From Lentzea fradiae (GTDB taxonomy: Bacteria; Actinomycetota; Actinomycetes; Mycobacteriales; Pseudonocardiaceae): a stretch of 64,000 nt of DNA. The position numbers and the translations under genes are program-made. The notes under the pieces are model-generated. The model was given only the letters and a program-made list of their open reading frames with translations, had not been told where the DNA came from and did no database searches. The stretch spans positions 248,001 to 312,000 of the forward strand of contig NZ_FNCC01000004.1 in the NCBI RefSeq assembly GCF_900100955.1. The letters run 5' to 3'. Below, one piece after another: positions 1-9,225 of this stretch. Numbering within the stretch: position 1 is the stretch's first letter; each line of letters starts with the position of its first letter.

Positions 1-144
1 GACGACTCGGAGATCGCACAGATGCTCGGTTGTGCCGAGGGAACAGTGCGCAGCCACATCTCACGTGCGCTGGCCACACTCCGCACGGAACATCTGCCGG
101 AACCCGCTGGTGCTGGGTTGCGGTTCGGGGAGGGCCTCTCGTGA
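1..144 (+). CDS. ECF/SigE-family RNA polymerase sigma factor, C-terminal fragment
   Basis: The window opens inside a reading frame that ends at 144. The visible 47 residues hold a sigma region 4 helix-turn-helix: EIAQMLGCAEGTVRSHISRA, followed by LATLRTEHL. This is the part of an ECF-type sigma factor that binds the -35 element. The 5' end lies outside the window, so the subfamily cannot be fixed; the short region 4 and the actinomycete context suit the SigE-like family. The stop overlaps the GTG of the next gene (GTGA), which indicates translational coupling to a probable membrane partner. Confidence 0.8.
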   Translation, partial: DDSEIAQMLGCAEGTVRSHISRALATLRTEHLPEPAGAGLRFGEGLS

Positions 145-1094
145 ACGACACCGAACAGCTGATCAAGGACGCGCTCGGCCAGCTGGCCGAACGCACGCCG
201 CATCCCGGGCCGACGTTGAACGCCCTGCGGCGCAAGCGCAAACAGCAGCGCAGCAACATCTTCCTGATGGCCACGGCCGGGGTCGCCGCCGTCGCCGTCC
301 TGATCTTCGCGGGTGTCGTCGCCAGCGACAGGTACGCGCCGCCCGACGCGAACAGCGCCGCCGCCGCGCTGATGCCGGGGACCGGGCAGACCGTCGACAT
401 CGAGTACACGCCGCACTGGCTGCCGGACGGGTACGTCGAGACGTTCCGCAGCGTCGGTGAGGAGACGACCCGAGTCTGGGTGCCGGCGAGCGCCAAGGAC
501 GTGGACCCGACCCTGCAGACCGGGCACCCGCGGGTCAGCCTGACGAGCCTGCAGGCGTTGCCCGACCTCAGCGGGTGGCTGGAGACCAGCGTGCGCGGGC
601 TGAAGGCGTGGGCGAGGACGGTCCAGGGCCAGTCGGCCGGTCCGACCACCGAGCTCGTGTGGCAGGCGCAGGACGTGCTCCGCGTGTCGGTGCGCGGGCA
701 GGAGGCCGGGCAGCAGACCGCGATGAGCGTCGCGGAGTCCGTGCGGTCCGACACGAAGATCTCCTTCCTCACGCCGTTCTCGCTCGACGGCAAGCCGGCG
801 GGTGACGTGTGGGGCAGCACGCCCAGCCGGTGGACGGCGCGGTGGCACTCGGAGAAGTACGTGGTGACGGTCTCGACGAGCACGCCCGCGCAGACCAGTG
901 GCACTCCGGTGTCGGTGCGCGGCAGGCAGGGCGCGATCGTCGCCGACGGGTCGCTCGTGGTGCGGGACAGCGGGCTGTGGCTCACCGTTTCGGGTGATGG
1001 TCAGAGCACGGACGACTTGGTCGACACGGCCACGCGCGTGTCCCTTCAGCACATGGACCACCCCGACACCGAGTGGATCGGCAAGGGCCTCTGA
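141..1094 (+). CDS. single-pass membrane protein coupled to an ECF sigma factor (possible regulator)
   Basis: The protein has 317 residues. I start it at GTG 141, which overlaps the sigma-factor stop (GTGA). An in-frame ATG at 30 lies inside the sigma gene and would give an implausible N-terminus. Residues 1-38 are cytoplasmic and basic (LNALRRKRKQQR), followed by one membrane segment (about 40-60, MATAGVAAVAVLIFAGVVAS). About 250 extracytoplasmic residues with no recognisable domain follow. This layout (sigma factor, then a one-TM protein with a short cytoplasmic head) is what an anti-sigma factor or sigma-linked sensor looks like, but no zinc-binding anti-sigma motif is visible. Function is inferred from context only. 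Confidence 0.7.
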   Translation: MNDTEQLIKDALGQLAERTPHPGPTLNALRRKRKQQRSNIFLMATAGVAAVAVLIFAGVVASDRYAPPDANSAAAALMPGTGQTVDIEYTPHWLPDGYVETFRSVGEETTRVWVPASAKDVDPTLQTGHPRVSLTSLQALPDLSGWLETSVRGLKAWARTVQGQSAGPTTELVWQAQDVLRVSVRGQEAGQQTAMSVAESVRSDTKISFLTPFSLDGKPAGDVWGSTPSRWTARWHSEKYVVTVSTSTPAQTSGTPVSVRGRQGAIVADGSLVVRDSGLWLTVSGDGQSTDDLVDTATRVSLQHMDHPDTEWIGKGL

Positions 1095-1098
1095 CCTA

Positions 1099-1116
1099 CG
1101 TCTGGGATACCAGACG
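1099..1116. promoter_or_regulatory. inverted repeat upstream of hutH (candidate operator)
   Basis: A perfect 7-bp inverted repeat, CGTCTGG-GATA-CCAGACG, lies between the upstream gene and hutH. Its size and position suit a dimeric repressor site for the hut operon. No adjacent known hut repressor was recognised, so the ligand protein is unknown. Confidence 0.4.
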
Positions 1117-1123
1117 CCATCGC

Positions 1124-1157
1124 GCGCTCCGGGGTCGCTGAGGCGGCCCCGGAGCGC
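1124..1157. terminator. 11-bp perfect hairpin between the sigma-linked gene and hutH
   Basis: GCGCTCCGGGG (1124-1134) pairs perfectly with CCCCGGAGCGC (1147-1157) across a 12-nt loop. It ends only 12 nt before the hutH ATG and has no U-tract. It can terminate the upstream gene, but it also sits in the probable hutH leader, so it could influence hut expression. Confidence 0.55.
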
Positions 1158-1169
1158 TGTGATGTCTGC

Positions 1170-2678
1170 ATGCGACAACCGGTGGAGCTGGGTCCCAAGC
1201 CCCTGACCCTCGACGACGTCCATGCCGTCGCCCGCGACGGTGCCCCGGTGGAGATCACCGCGGCGGCCCGCGAGGCGGTCGGCGCCGCCCGTGGTCACAT
1301 CGAACAGCTCGCCACGGCGGAACGTCCCACCTACGGCGTCTCGACCGGGTTCGGCGCGCTCGCCGTCCGGCACATCCCGCCGGACCGCCGCGCGCAGCTG
1401 CAGCGGTCGCTGATCCGCTCCCACGCCGCCGGATCGGGTCCGGAGGTGGAACGCGAGGTCGTGCGCGCGCTGATGTTGCTGCGGCTGCGCACGTTGTCGA
1501 CCGGTCACACCGGCGTCCGTCTGTCCACTGTGGATGCCATGGCGGGCATGCTGAACGCCGGGATTACCCCGGTGGTGCACGAGTTCGGTTCGCTGGGCTG
1601 CTCCGGTGACCTCGCGCCGTTGTCGGCGAGCGCGCTCGCGCTGATGGGCGAGGGCATGGTCCGCAACGCCCGCGACGAGCTCGTCCCGGCCGCCGAGGCG
1701 CTGGCCGAGGCCGGCATCGAACCGGTGCGGCTCGCCGAGAAGGAGGGCCTCGCGCTGATCAACGGCACCGACGGCATGCTCGGCATGCTGGCGCTGGCCA
1801 TCGCGGACCTGACGAGGCTGCTGGACATCGCCGACCTCACGGCCGCCATGAGCGTCGAGGCGCTGCTCGGCACGGACCGGGTCTTCGAGCCCGAGCTGCA
1901 CGCGCTGCGCCCGCACCCCGGCCAGAACCACAGCGCGGCGCGGATGCTCGCGTTCCTGCGCGACTCCGAGATCGTCGCCTCGCACCGCGGCCCGGACTGC
2001 ACCCGCGTGCAGGACGCGTACTCGTTGCGCTGCTCCCCGCAGGTGCACGGCGCGGCCCGGGACACGGTCGCCTACGCGGCGACGGTGGCGGACCGCGAGC
2101 TGTCGTCGGTGATCGACAACCCGGTCGTGCTGGCCGACGGACGGGTGGAGTCGAACGGCAACTTCCACGGCGCGCCCGTCGCGTACGTGCTGGACTTCCT
2201 GGCCATCCCGGTCGCGGACGTGGCGTCGATCGCCGAGCGCCGCACGGACCGGATGCTCGACGTCTCCCGCTCGCACGGCCTGCCGCCGTTCCTCGCCGAC
2301 GACCCCGGCGTGGACTCCGGCCACATGATCGCCCAGTACACGCAGGCGGCGATCGTGTCCGAGCTCAAGCGCCTGGCCGTGCCCGCGTCGGTCGACTCGA
2401 TCCCGTCGTCGGCGATGCAGGAGGACCACGTGTCGATGGGCTGGTCCGCGGCCCGCAAGCTGCGCAAGGCCGTCGACGGCCTGACGACCGTGCTCGCGAT
2501 CGAGCTGCTCACCGCCGCGCGGGCCCTCGACCTGCGCGCGCCCCTCAAGCCCGCCCCCGCGACGGCCGCCGCCGTGGCGAAGCTGCGCGAGACGGTGCCC
2601 GGGCCCGGCCCCGATCGCCACCTCGCCCCCGAGATCGCCGCCGCCGAGGCCCTCATCCGAAGTGGAGCCCTGTCATGA
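1170..2678 (+). CDS. hutH: histidine ammonia-lyase
   Basis: Deaminates L-histidine to urocanate, the first step of histidine degradation. The protein has 502 residues, normal for the family. The MIO-forming tripeptide is Cys144-Ser145-Gly146 ([15 protein letters not shown]), the CSG form known from Streptomyces HutH rather than the usual ASG. Other hallmarks are [10 protein letters not shown] near residue 55, GTDGMLGML, the QNHSAARM region, [15 protein letters not shown] and [13 protein letters not shown]. No clear ribosome-binding site precedes ATG 1170, and a strong hairpin lies directly upstream. The stop overlaps the hutU start (ATGA), so the genes are coupled. Confidence 0.97.
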   Translation: MRQPVELGPKPLTLDDVHAVARDGAPVEITAAAREAVGAARGHIEQLATAERPTYGVSTGFGALAVRHIPPDRRAQLQRSLIRSHAAGSGPEVEREVVRALMLLRLRTLSTGHTGVRLSTVDAMAGMLNAGITPVVHEFGSLGCSGDLAPLSASALALMGEGMVRNARDELVPAAEALAEAGIEPVRLAEKEGLALINGTDGMLGMLALAIADLTRLLDIADLTAAMSVEALLGTDRVFEPELHALRPHPGQNHSAARMLAFLRDSEIVASHRGPDCTRVQDAYSLRCSPQVHGAARDTVAYAATVADRELSSVIDNPVVLADGRVESNGNFHGAPVAYVLDFLAIPVADVASIAERRTDRMLDVSRSHGLPPFLADDPGVDSGHMIAQYTQAAIVSELKRLAVPASVDSIPSSAMQEDHVSMGWSAARKLRKAVDGLTTVLAIELLTAARALDLRAPLKPAPATAAAVAKLRETVPGPGPDRHLAPEIAAAEALIRSGALS

Positions 2679-4318
2679 CCTCTGTTCGTGCCGATCGAGG
2701 AACCGAGCTGACCGCCAAGCAGTGGTCGACCGAGGCCGCCCTGCGGATGTTCCACAACAACCTCGACCCCGACGTGGCCGAGCGCCCCGAGGACCTCGTC
2801 GTCTACGGCGGCACCGGCAAGGCCGCGCGCGACTGGCCGTCGTTCGAGGCGATCTCCCGCGAGCTGCGCAACCTCGAAGCCGACGAGACCCTGCTCGTGC
2901 AGTCCGGCCGCCCGGTCGGCGTCATGCGCACGCACGAGTGGGCGCCACGCGTGCTCATCGCGAACTCGAACCTCGTGCCGGACTGGGCGAACTGGCCCGA
3001 GTTCCGCCGCTTGGAGGCCGAGGGCCTCACGATGTACGGGCAGATGACCGCCGGGTCGTGGATCTACATCGGCACGCAGGGCATCCTCCAGGGCACCTAC
3101 GAGACGTTCGCCGCCGTGGCCCAGAAGCGCTTCGGCGGCACGCTGCGCGGAACGCTGACCGTGACGGCCGGTCTGGGCGGCATGGGTGGCGCGCAGCCGC
3201 TGGCCGTGACGATGAACGAGGGCGTCGCGCTGTGCATCGAGGTCGACCCCGCCCGCGCCCTGCGCCGGGTCGAGACCCGTTACCTCGACGAGGTCGCTGC
3301 TTCGCTGGACGAGGCGGTCGAACGGTGCCTGGCGGCCAAGGCCGCCGGTGAGGCCGTGTCCGTCGGCGTCGTCGGCAACGCGGCCGAGATCCTGCCCGAG
3401 CTGCTGCGCCGCGAGGTCGCCGTCGACATCGTCACGGACCAGACGTCGGCGCACGACCCGTTGGCGTACCTGCCGATCGGCGTCCCGCTGGAGGACTGGG
3501 CCTCGTACGCGGCCGCGAAGCCGGAGGAGTTCACCGAACGCGCCCGCAAGTCGATGGCCACGCACGTCGAGGCGATGGTCGGCTTCCTCGACCGCGGCGC
3601 CGAGGTGTTCGACTACGGCAACTCGATCCGCGGCGAGGCCCAGCTCGGCGGCTACGACCGCGCGTTCGCGTTCCCCGGCTTCGTGCCCGCCTACATCCGT
3701 CCGCTGTTCTGCGAGGGCAAGGGCCCGTTCCGCTGGGCGGCGCTGTCCGGCGACCCGGCCGACATCGCGAAGACCGACGCCGCGATCCTGGAGCTGTTCC
3801 CGGAGAACGAGCAGCTCGCGCGGTGGATCAAGATGGCGGGGGAGCGCGTCGAGTTCCAGGGCCTGCCCGCCCGCATCTGCTGGCTCGGCTACGGCGAACG
3901 GCACCTCGCGGGTCTCAGGTTCAACGAGATGGTGGCCTCCGGCGAGCTGTCCGCGCCGATCGTGATCGGCCGCGACCACCTCGACTGCGGCTCGGTCGCG
4001 TCGCCGTACCGCGAGACCGAGGCGATGGCGGACGGCTCCGACGCCATCGCCGACTGGCCGCTGCTGAACGCCCTGGTCAACACGGCCTCCGGCGCCACGT
4101 GGGTGTCGATCCACCACGGCGGCGGCGTCGGCATCGGCCGGTCGATCCACGCCGGGCAGGTGACCGTGGCGGACGGCACCGAGCTGGCGGCGCGCAAGAT
4201 CGAGCGGGTGCTGACGAACGACCCCGGGATGGGCGTCATCCGGCACGTGGACGCGGGGTACGACGAGGCCAGGGCGGTGGCGGCCGACAAGGGCGTGCAC
4301 ATCCCGATGGAGCGCTGA
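2675..4318 (+). CDS. hutU: urocanate hydratase (urocanase)
   Basis: Converts urocanate to 4-imidazolone-5-propanoate using tightly bound NAD+. The protein has 547 residues, full length for urocanase. Typical segments are visible: [34 protein letters not shown] (NAD-binding glycine-rich loop), [35 protein letters not shown] and [22 protein letters not shown] 2675 overlaps the hutH stop by 4 bp. An 83-bp gap, rich in runs of G and C, separates it from the next gene. Confidence 0.98.
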   Translation: MTSVRADRGTELTAKQWSTEAALRMFHNNLDPDVAERPEDLVVYGGTGKAARDWPSFEAISRELRNLEADETLLVQSGRPVGVMRTHEWAPRVLIANSNLVPDWANWPEFRRLEAEGLTMYGQMTAGSWIYIGTQGILQGTYETFAAVAQKRFGGTLRGTLTVTAGLGGMGGAQPLAVTMNEGVALCIEVDPARALRRVETRYLDEVAASLDEAVERCLAAKAAGEAVSVGVVGNAAEILPELLRREVAVDIVTDQTSAHDPLAYLPIGVPLEDWASYAAAKPEEFTERARKSMATHVEAMVGFLDRGAEVFDYGNSIRGEAQLGGYDRAFAFPGFVPAYIRPLFCEGKGPFRWAALSGDPADIAKTDAAILELFPENEQLARWIKMAGERVEFQGLPARICWLGYGERHLAGLRFNEMVASGELSAPIVIGRDHLDCGSVASPYRETEAMADGSDAIADWPLLNALVNTASGATWVSIHHGGGVGIGRSIHAGQVTVADGTELAARKIERVLTNDPGMGVIRHVDAGYDEARAVAADKGVHIPMER

Positions 4319-4401
4319 GAAATGTCAGACCTCGCTGGGAGAATGAAAGTCGGGGGACCCCCCGGAGGGGACCCCTGCGTGAGCCTGCCGGGGGTGGCGT
4401 G

Positions 4402-5571
4402 ATGCTCGACCAGATCGCCGACATCGGCCGCGACGCGCAGCGGGGCGGCTACTCCCGCCACGCCTACACGAAGCCGGAGGTCGAGCTCCGCCACTGGTTC
4501 GCCGAGCAGGCCGAACGGCGGGGCCTGGCCGTCGAGACCGACCGGAACGGCAACCTCTGGGCGTGGTGGGGTGAGCCGGGTGCGAACGCGCTCGTCACCG
4601 GCAGCCACCTCGACTCGGTGCCCGGTGGCGGTGCGTTCGACGGGCCGCTCGGGGTGACCAGTTCGCTGCAAGCCGTGGACCTCTTGCAAGCCAAGGGGTT
4701 CACGCCAGGCCGGCCGTTCGCGGTTGCCGTGTTCGCCGAGGAGGAGGGTGGCCGGTTCGGGGTCGCGTGTCTGGGCAGCCGGCTGCTCAGCGGTGCCATC
4801 GACGCCGCGAAGGCGTTGAGCCTCAAGGACCCCGATGGCGTCACGCTGGCCGAGGCGATGAAGGCCGCCGGCCACGATCCGGAGCGGGTCGGGCGGGACG
4901 ACGAGGCGCTGGGGCGCATCGGGCAGTTCGTCGAGCTGCACGTCGAGCAGGGGCGTGGGCTGACGGTGCCGGTGGGGGTGGCGAGCAGCATCCTCGCGCA
5001 CGGGCGGTGGCGGTTCACGTTCGCCGGTGAGGGCAACCACGCCGGAGCGACGTTGATCGAGGACCGGCGTGACCCGATGGTTCCGGCGGCGCAGCTCGTG
5101 ATCGCCGCGCGCCGGGCCGCCAGGGACGGCGGACGGGCCACGGTCGGGCGGATCGTGCCCAACCCCGGCGGGACGAACGTCATCGCGTCCACTGTGGACG
5201 TCTGGCTGGACGCGCGGGACAGTGATGACGCACGTACCCGTGCGATGGTCGCGGAGATCTCCGAGGCGGCGAGGCAAGCCGCGGCGGAGGAGGGATGCGA
5301 GGTGCGGATCGCCGAGGAGTCGTACGGCGACACGGTGCACTTCGACCCGCGGCTCCGGGACGACATCGCGAACGCGCTTGGCGGTGTTCCGGCGTTGCCG
5401 ACCGGGGCGGGGCACGACGCGGGCATTCTCGCTGCTCACGTGCCCACGGCCATGTTGTTCGTGCGCAACCCGACCGGGGTGAGCCACGCGCCGGAGGAGT
5501 TCGCCGAGCAGGCGGACGTGGACGAAGGAGTCAGGGCGTTGGCGGCCACGATCGAACACCTCGGCTCATGA
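4402..5571 (+). CDS. M20-family amidohydrolase (allantoate-amidohydrolase-like) in the hut operon
   Basis: A 389-residue zinc peptidase/amidase of the Zn-dependent N-carbamoyl/allantoate amidohydrolase branch. Metal-ligand motifs are present in order: GSHLDSVPGGGAFDG, EEEGGRFGVACLGS, ELHVEQG, and GVSHAPEE near the C-terminus, with GAGHDAG in between. Start is ATG 4402 after GGGGGTGG; GTG 4399 is directly adjacent and equally possible. The gene lies between hutU and hutF and overlaps hutF by 4 bp. HutF yields N-formylglutamate, and no HutG-type deformylase is present. I therefore infer that this enzyme hydrolyses N-formylglutamate to glutamate and formate. Database-style naming as allantoate amidohydrolase would reflect homology only. 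Confidence 0.85.
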   Translation: MLDQIADIGRDAQRGGYSRHAYTKPEVELRHWFAEQAERRGLAVETDRNGNLWAWWGEPGANALVTGSHLDSVPGGGAFDGPLGVTSSLQAVDLLQAKGFTPGRPFAVAVFAEEEGGRFGVACLGSRLLSGAIDAAKALSLKDPDGVTLAEAMKAAGHDPERVGRDDEALGRIGQFVELHVEQGRGLTVPVGVASSILAHGRWRFTFAGEGNHAGATLIEDRRDPMVPAAQLVIAARRAARDGGRATVGRIVPNPGGTNVIASTVDVWLDARDSDDARTRAMVAEISEAARQAAAEEGCEVRIAEESYGDTVHFDPRLRDDIANALGGVPALPTGAGHDAGILAAHVPTAMLFVRNPTGVSHAPEEFAEQADVDEGVRALAATIEHLGS

Positions 5572-6842
5572 ACTACTGGTGCGAGCGGGCCTGGCTGCCC
5601 GGCGGGCTCGCCGAGCGCGTGCTCGTCAGGGTGGAGAACGGGCGCATCTCCAGCGTGTCCACTGTGGACACGATTCCGTTGGGGGTGCGGCGGCTGTACG
5701 GCGTTGTCGTTCCCGGGTTCGCCAACGTCCACTCGCACGCGTTCCACCGGGCGTTGCGCGGACGGACGCACGACGGTGGCGGCACGTTCTGGACGTGGCG
5801 CGAAGGCATGTACGCGTTGGCGGCCAAGTTGACGCCGCAGTCGTACTACCGGCTGGCCCGCGCGGTTTACGGTGAAATGGCGCTTGCCGGGGTCTCGGCG
5901 GTCGGCGAGTTCCACTACGTGCACGACGGGTCGAACGAGTTCGGCTATGCGTTGAGGGAAGCGGCGAAGGACGCGGGCATCCGCCTGACGTTGCTCGACA
6001 CCTGTTACCTGGCGGGCGGTATCGGCCAGCCGGTGAACGAGGTGCAGCGGCGGTTCTCCGACGGCACGGCGGAGGCGTGGGCGAGCCGGGTCGGTGAGCT
6101 GAAGTCCGACGACGTGATGAAGGTCGGGGCGGCGATCCACTCCGTCCGCGCGGTGCCGCGAGCGGAGCTTCCCGTTGTGGCGCAGGCGTTCCCCGACGCG
6201 CCGCTGCACGTCCACCTGTCGGAGCAGCCCGCGGAGAACGAGGCGTGCCTCGCCGCGTACGGGCTGACGCCGACCGGTCTGCTCGCGGAGGCCGGAGCGT
6301 TGTCGCCGCGCACGACGGCGGTGCACGCCACGCACCTGACGTCCGAGGACATCGAGTTGCTCGGCGGTTCGGGCACGGGGGCGTGCTTCTGCCCGACCAC
6401 CGAGGCAGACCTCGCCGACGGCATCGGCCCTGCCCGTGAGCTGGCGGACGCGGGCAGCCCGTTGTCGCTGGGCAGCGACCAGCACGCGGTGGCCGACCCG
6501 CTGCTGGAGACCAGGGCACTGGAGCACGGCGAACGGCTCCGCACCGGTCAGCGCGGCCGGTTCTCGCCGGAGGAGCTGCTGCAGGTCGCCACCCGGCACT
6601 CCGCGCTCGGCTGGGACGGCGGACGCATCGAGCCCGGCGCTCCCTGCGACCTGGTGGCGATCAGTTGCTCTACCCCGCGCACCGCGGGATCGTTGCCGCA
6701 GCAGGTGTTCCTCTCGGCCACAGCGTCCGATGTGGACACCGTGGTCGTGGGAGGCAGGGTCGTCGCCTCGAACGGCGTGCACGAGACCCTGGGAGACGTC
6801 GGCAAGCTGCTGGCGGACGCGATCGAGGAGCTGTGGGCATGA
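5568..6842 (+). CDS. hutF: formimidoylglutamate deiminase
   Basis: Amidohydrolase-superfamily enzyme of 424 residues that hydrolyses N-formimino-L-glutamate to N-formyl-L-glutamate and ammonia. Visible motifs: [19 protein letters not shown] (metal HxH), [14 protein letters not shown], a metal-ligand histidine in [18 protein letters not shown], and the catalytic aspartate in LGSDQHAV. The ATG overlaps the preceding stop (ATGA) and the gene's own stop overlaps hutI, so the last three genes are tightly coupled. The presence of HutF sets the pathway to the five-step route that releases two ammonia molecules. Confidence 0.95.
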   Translation: MNYWCERAWLPGGLAERVLVRVENGRISSVSTVDTIPLGVRRLYGVVVPGFANVHSHAFHRALRGRTHDGGGTFWTWREGMYALAAKLTPQSYYRLARAVYGEMALAGVSAVGEFHYVHDGSNEFGYALREAAKDAGIRLTLLDTCYLAGGIGQPVNEVQRRFSDGTAEAWASRVGELKSDDVMKVGAAIHSVRAVPRAELPVVAQAFPDAPLHVHLSEQPAENEACLAAYGLTPTGLLAEAGALSPRTTAVHATHLTSEDIELLGGSGTGACFCPTTEADLADGIGPARELADAGSPLSLGSDQHAVADPLLETRALEHGERLRTGQRGRFSPEELLQVATRHSALGWDGGRIEPGAPCDLVAISCSTPRTAGSLPQQVFLSATASDVDTVVVGGRVVASNGVHETLGDVGKLLADAIEELWA

Positions 6843-7972
6843 GCGTGCTGGTCACCGGCATCGGTGAGCTGACGACGAACAGCGAGTCCGCGGGAAACGC
6901 GCTGGTCATCGACGGCGAGAAGATCGCCTGGGTCGGCAGTGCGACGGAGGCGCCGCCTGCGGACGAACGGGTCGACGTCGAAGGCAGGGCCGTGCTGCCG
7001 GGCTGGGTGGACAGCCACACCCACCTCGTCTTCGCCGGCGACCGCACGGCCGAGTTCGGTGCGCGCATGGCGGGCAAGCCCTACACGGCGGGCGGCATCG
7101 CCGTCACCGTCAACGCGACCCGTGCCGCCACCGACGCCGAACTGTCCGAGGTCGTGCGCAAGCACGTCGCCGAGGCGCTCCGGCAGGGCACGACGTTCGT
7201 CGAGACCAAGACCGGTTACGGCCTGAACGTCGCCGACGAGGTGCGGTCGGCCCGCATCGCCGCCGAGCACGCCGACGAGGTCACGTTCCTGGGGGCGCAC
7301 CTCGTCCCGCCCGGTGAGGACGCCGACATCTACGTCGAGCTGGTCCGCGGCGAGATGCTCGACGCCGTCGCACCTCTCGTGCGGTGGGCGGACGTGTTCT
7401 GCGAGAAGGGCGCTTTCGACTACGACCAGTCCAAGGCCGTGCTGGAGGCAGCTAAAGCGAAGGGGCTGGGGTTGCGCGTGCACGGCAACCAGCTCGGTGA
7501 AGGCCCCGGCGTGGGGCTGGCCGTGGAACTGGGTGCCGCGTCGGTCGACCACTGCACCTACCTGTCGGCCGCGGACGTGGACGCGCTGGCGTCCTCCGAC
7601 ACCGTCGCCACGCTGCTCCCGGCGTGCGACCTGTCGACGCGGCAGTCGCTGCCGCCCGCCCGTGCCCTGCTCGACGCGGGCGCAACGGTCGCGCTGGCCA
7701 GCAACTGCAACCCCGGCTCGTCCTACACCTCGTCGATGGCGTTCTGCGTGACGACAGCGGTCCTGCAGATGCGGATGACCGTCGAGGAGGCGATCTGGGC
7801 GGCGACCGCGGGCGGCGCGAGGGCGTTGCGCCGCGACGACGTCGGTGTCATCAGGCCGGGGGCCCGCGCCGACCTGCACGTGCTGGACGCGCCGTCGGTC
7901 ACGCACCTCGCCTACCGGCCCGGAGTCCCGTTGACCCACGCGGTGTGGCGCCGGGGTGAACGGTCCGTCTGA
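6839..7972 (+). CDS. hutI: imidazolonepropionase
   Basis: Hydrolyses 4-imidazolone-5-propanoate to N-formimino-L-glutamate. The protein has 377 residues and belongs to the amidohydrolase superfamily. Motifs: [17 protein letters not shown] (HxH metal site and substrate arginine), [32 protein letters not shown] and [16 protein letters not shown]. It is slightly shorter than the usual 390-410 residues, mainly at the N-terminus. Translation starts at ATG 6839, overlapping the hutF stop. It is the last gene of the operon; no hut regulator follows that I can recognise with confidence. Confidence 0.97.
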   Translation: MSVLVTGIGELTTNSESAGNALVIDGEKIAWVGSATEAPPADERVDVEGRAVLPGWVDSHTHLVFAGDRTAEFGARMAGKPYTAGGIAVTVNATRAATDAELSEVVRKHVAEALRQGTTFVETKTGYGLNVADEVRSARIAAEHADEVTFLGAHLVPPGEDADIYVELVRGEMLDAVAPLVRWADVFCEKGAFDYDQSKAVLEAAKAKGLGLRVHGNQLGEGPGVGLAVELGAASVDHCTYLSAADVDALASSDTVATLLPACDLSTRQSLPPARALLDAGATVALASNCNPGSSYTSSMAFCVTTAVLQMRMTVEEAIWAATAGGARALRRDDVGVIRPGARADLHVLDAPSVTHLAYRPGVPLTHAVWRRGERSV

Positions 7973-8026
7973 GCACCCTTCGTCTGGGCCTACTGGCGCA
8001 ACGGGCCGGGACCGTACGGTGGCGTC

Positions 8027-8905
8027 GTGGACTTCGCCGAAGCCCTGACCAAAGCGATCGACAACAGCGGTCTCAGCCTCGAACGCGTGCGGCACCACCT
8101 GGGCGCACGGGGCATGCGGGTGAGCCAGTCGACGCTCAGCTACTGGCGCCGCGGCCGCAGCCGACCGGAACGGCCGGAGTCGCTGAAGGTCGTCACGGCC
8201 CTGGAAGAGCTGCTCGGCCTCGGCGAGGGCTTCCTCACCGACCGGCTCGGCGACAAGCGCCCGCGCGGGCGCTGGGTGGACCAGGCGATGTCCCTGGAGG
8301 ACATGTGGGACTCGCGTGCCACCGACCTCGGCGAGGTCATGGCGCGGATCGACCGGCTTCAGCCGACGGCGTCGACGTACCTGACCGTCCGCGACCGGCA
8401 GGTGATCGGGCCGGACCGGCGTGAAGTCGAGATGCACTCCACCGGTGTCGTGCAGGCGCTGGAGGACGGCGTCGACAGGTTCCTCGCCATCCAGCTCGCC
8501 GACCCTGACGACCTCGGCGTGCCGTCCATCGAGGCGGGGCCGCCGTGCAGGCTCGGACGGGTGCGCGGGGACGACTCCACGGGGTTCCTCGTCGCGGAGG
8601 TGCTCTTCGACCGGGTGCTGAGGGCGGGGGAGACGGCGCTCGTCGACTACCGGGTGCGGATGCGGCCCGGTGCGCAGAGCGAGGTGTGCGACAGGCGGTT
8701 CCTGCGACCGGTGGGCGACTACGTGCTGCAGGTCGACTTCCACCCGGACGCGGTGCCGGCGCGGTGCTTCGAGTTCACCCGGCCGTCGTTGCAGGAACCG
8801 GAGACCGCGCTGAACGAGCTGTGGATAGGCACGACCGCGTCGACGCACATCCACGTGCGGAACTCGAAGCCGGGAATCAGAGGTGTGCGGTGGGAATGGG
8901 AGTAG
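8027..8905 (+). CDS. HTH (XRE-like) regulator, copy 1 of a tandem pair
   Basis: A 292-residue protein. Residues about 5-50 form an XRE-like helix-turn-helix (VSQSTLSYWRRGRSRPERPE). The remaining ~230 residues are a conserved actinomycete domain that I do not recognise, ending in RWEWE. The start is GTG 8027, and a TACGGT hexamer at 8015-8020 lies 6 nt upstream with no Shine-Dalgarno sequence, so the mRNA is probably leaderless. The gene begins 54 bp after hutI but has its own promoter. The next gene is a clear paralogue. A role in hut control is possible but unsupported. Confidence 0.8.
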   Translation: MDFAEALTKAIDNSGLSLERVRHHLGARGMRVSQSTLSYWRRGRSRPERPESLKVVTALEELLGLGEGFLTDRLGDKRPRGRWVDQAMSLEDMWDSRATDLGEVMARIDRLQPTASTYLTVRDRQVIGPDRREVEMHSTGVVQALEDGVDRFLAIQLADPDDLGVPSIEAGPPCRLGRVRGDDSTGFLVAEVLFDRVLRAGETALVDYRVRMRPGAQSEVCDRRFLRPVGDYVLQVDFHPDAVPARCFEFTRPSLQEPETALNELWIGTTASTHIHVRNSKPGIRGVRWEWE

Positions 8906-8926
8906 GCCGCTACTCCCATTCCCACC
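8889..8926 (+). terminator. 16-bp perfect hairpin overlapping the stop codon of the HTH gene
   Basis: GGTGGGAATGGGAGTA (8889-8904) pairs perfectly with TACTCCCATTCCCACC (8911-8926) around a 6-nt loop. The left arm is coding sequence for the C-terminal RWEWE, and the stop TAG (8903-8905) is at the loop. No U-tract follows, as is usual for actinomycete terminators. Confidence 0.8.
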
Positions 8927-8995
8927 ACGAACGCCCCCGGATGACCGATGCGCGGGCCGGGCCGCGTTGGGCCCGCGCTGCGGGGCGTTGAGGCG

Positions 8996-9026
8996 GCCGT
9001 CGTCGCTGCAGGGGTGCGACGACGGC
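8996..9026. terminator. 11-bp perfect hairpin between the tandem HTH genes
   Basis: GCCGTCGTCGC (8996-9006) and GCGACGACGGC (9016-9026) form a perfect stem with a 9-nt loop. It lies 90 bp downstream of the first hairpin in the 320-bp spacer between the paralogues. A second terminator or a bidirectional barrier is likely. No gene is seen in the rest of this spacer. Confidence 0.5.
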
Positions 9027-9225
9027 AAGACCTGGTCTTACCGTGTTCTGAGAACCGGTGTGCGCGCTATTCCTGATTCGCGTCTCAAGAATGTTTCGGG
9101 CACAGGGAGAAACTAACGCGACAGGTGCGCCGGACAACAGGTTCGAAACTTCAGTCGTCAACTCTGTCAAAACTGTGGCGGCGCGCACGGGCGTGCCGGG
9201 CGATCACCGGCCGTAGCATTCGACC

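Noticed and set aside
30-1094. ATG 30 as start of the sigma-linked membrane protein
   Set aside because: It would place 37 extra codons within the sigma-factor gene in another frame. GTG 141 overlaps the sigma stop in the usual coupled manner and leaves a sensible cytoplasmic head.
4319-4401. GC-run hairpin (CCCC-CGGA-GGGG) between hutU and the M20 gene as a terminator
   Set aside because: The stem is short (4 bp) and the downstream genes continue the hut pathway, so a full stop is unlikely. It may only lower expression.
4402-5571. Allantoin/allantoate catabolism as the role of the M20 enzyme
   Set aside because: No other purine-degradation gene is present, and the gene is translationally coupled to hutF inside a histidine operon. 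Homology alone does not decide the substrate.
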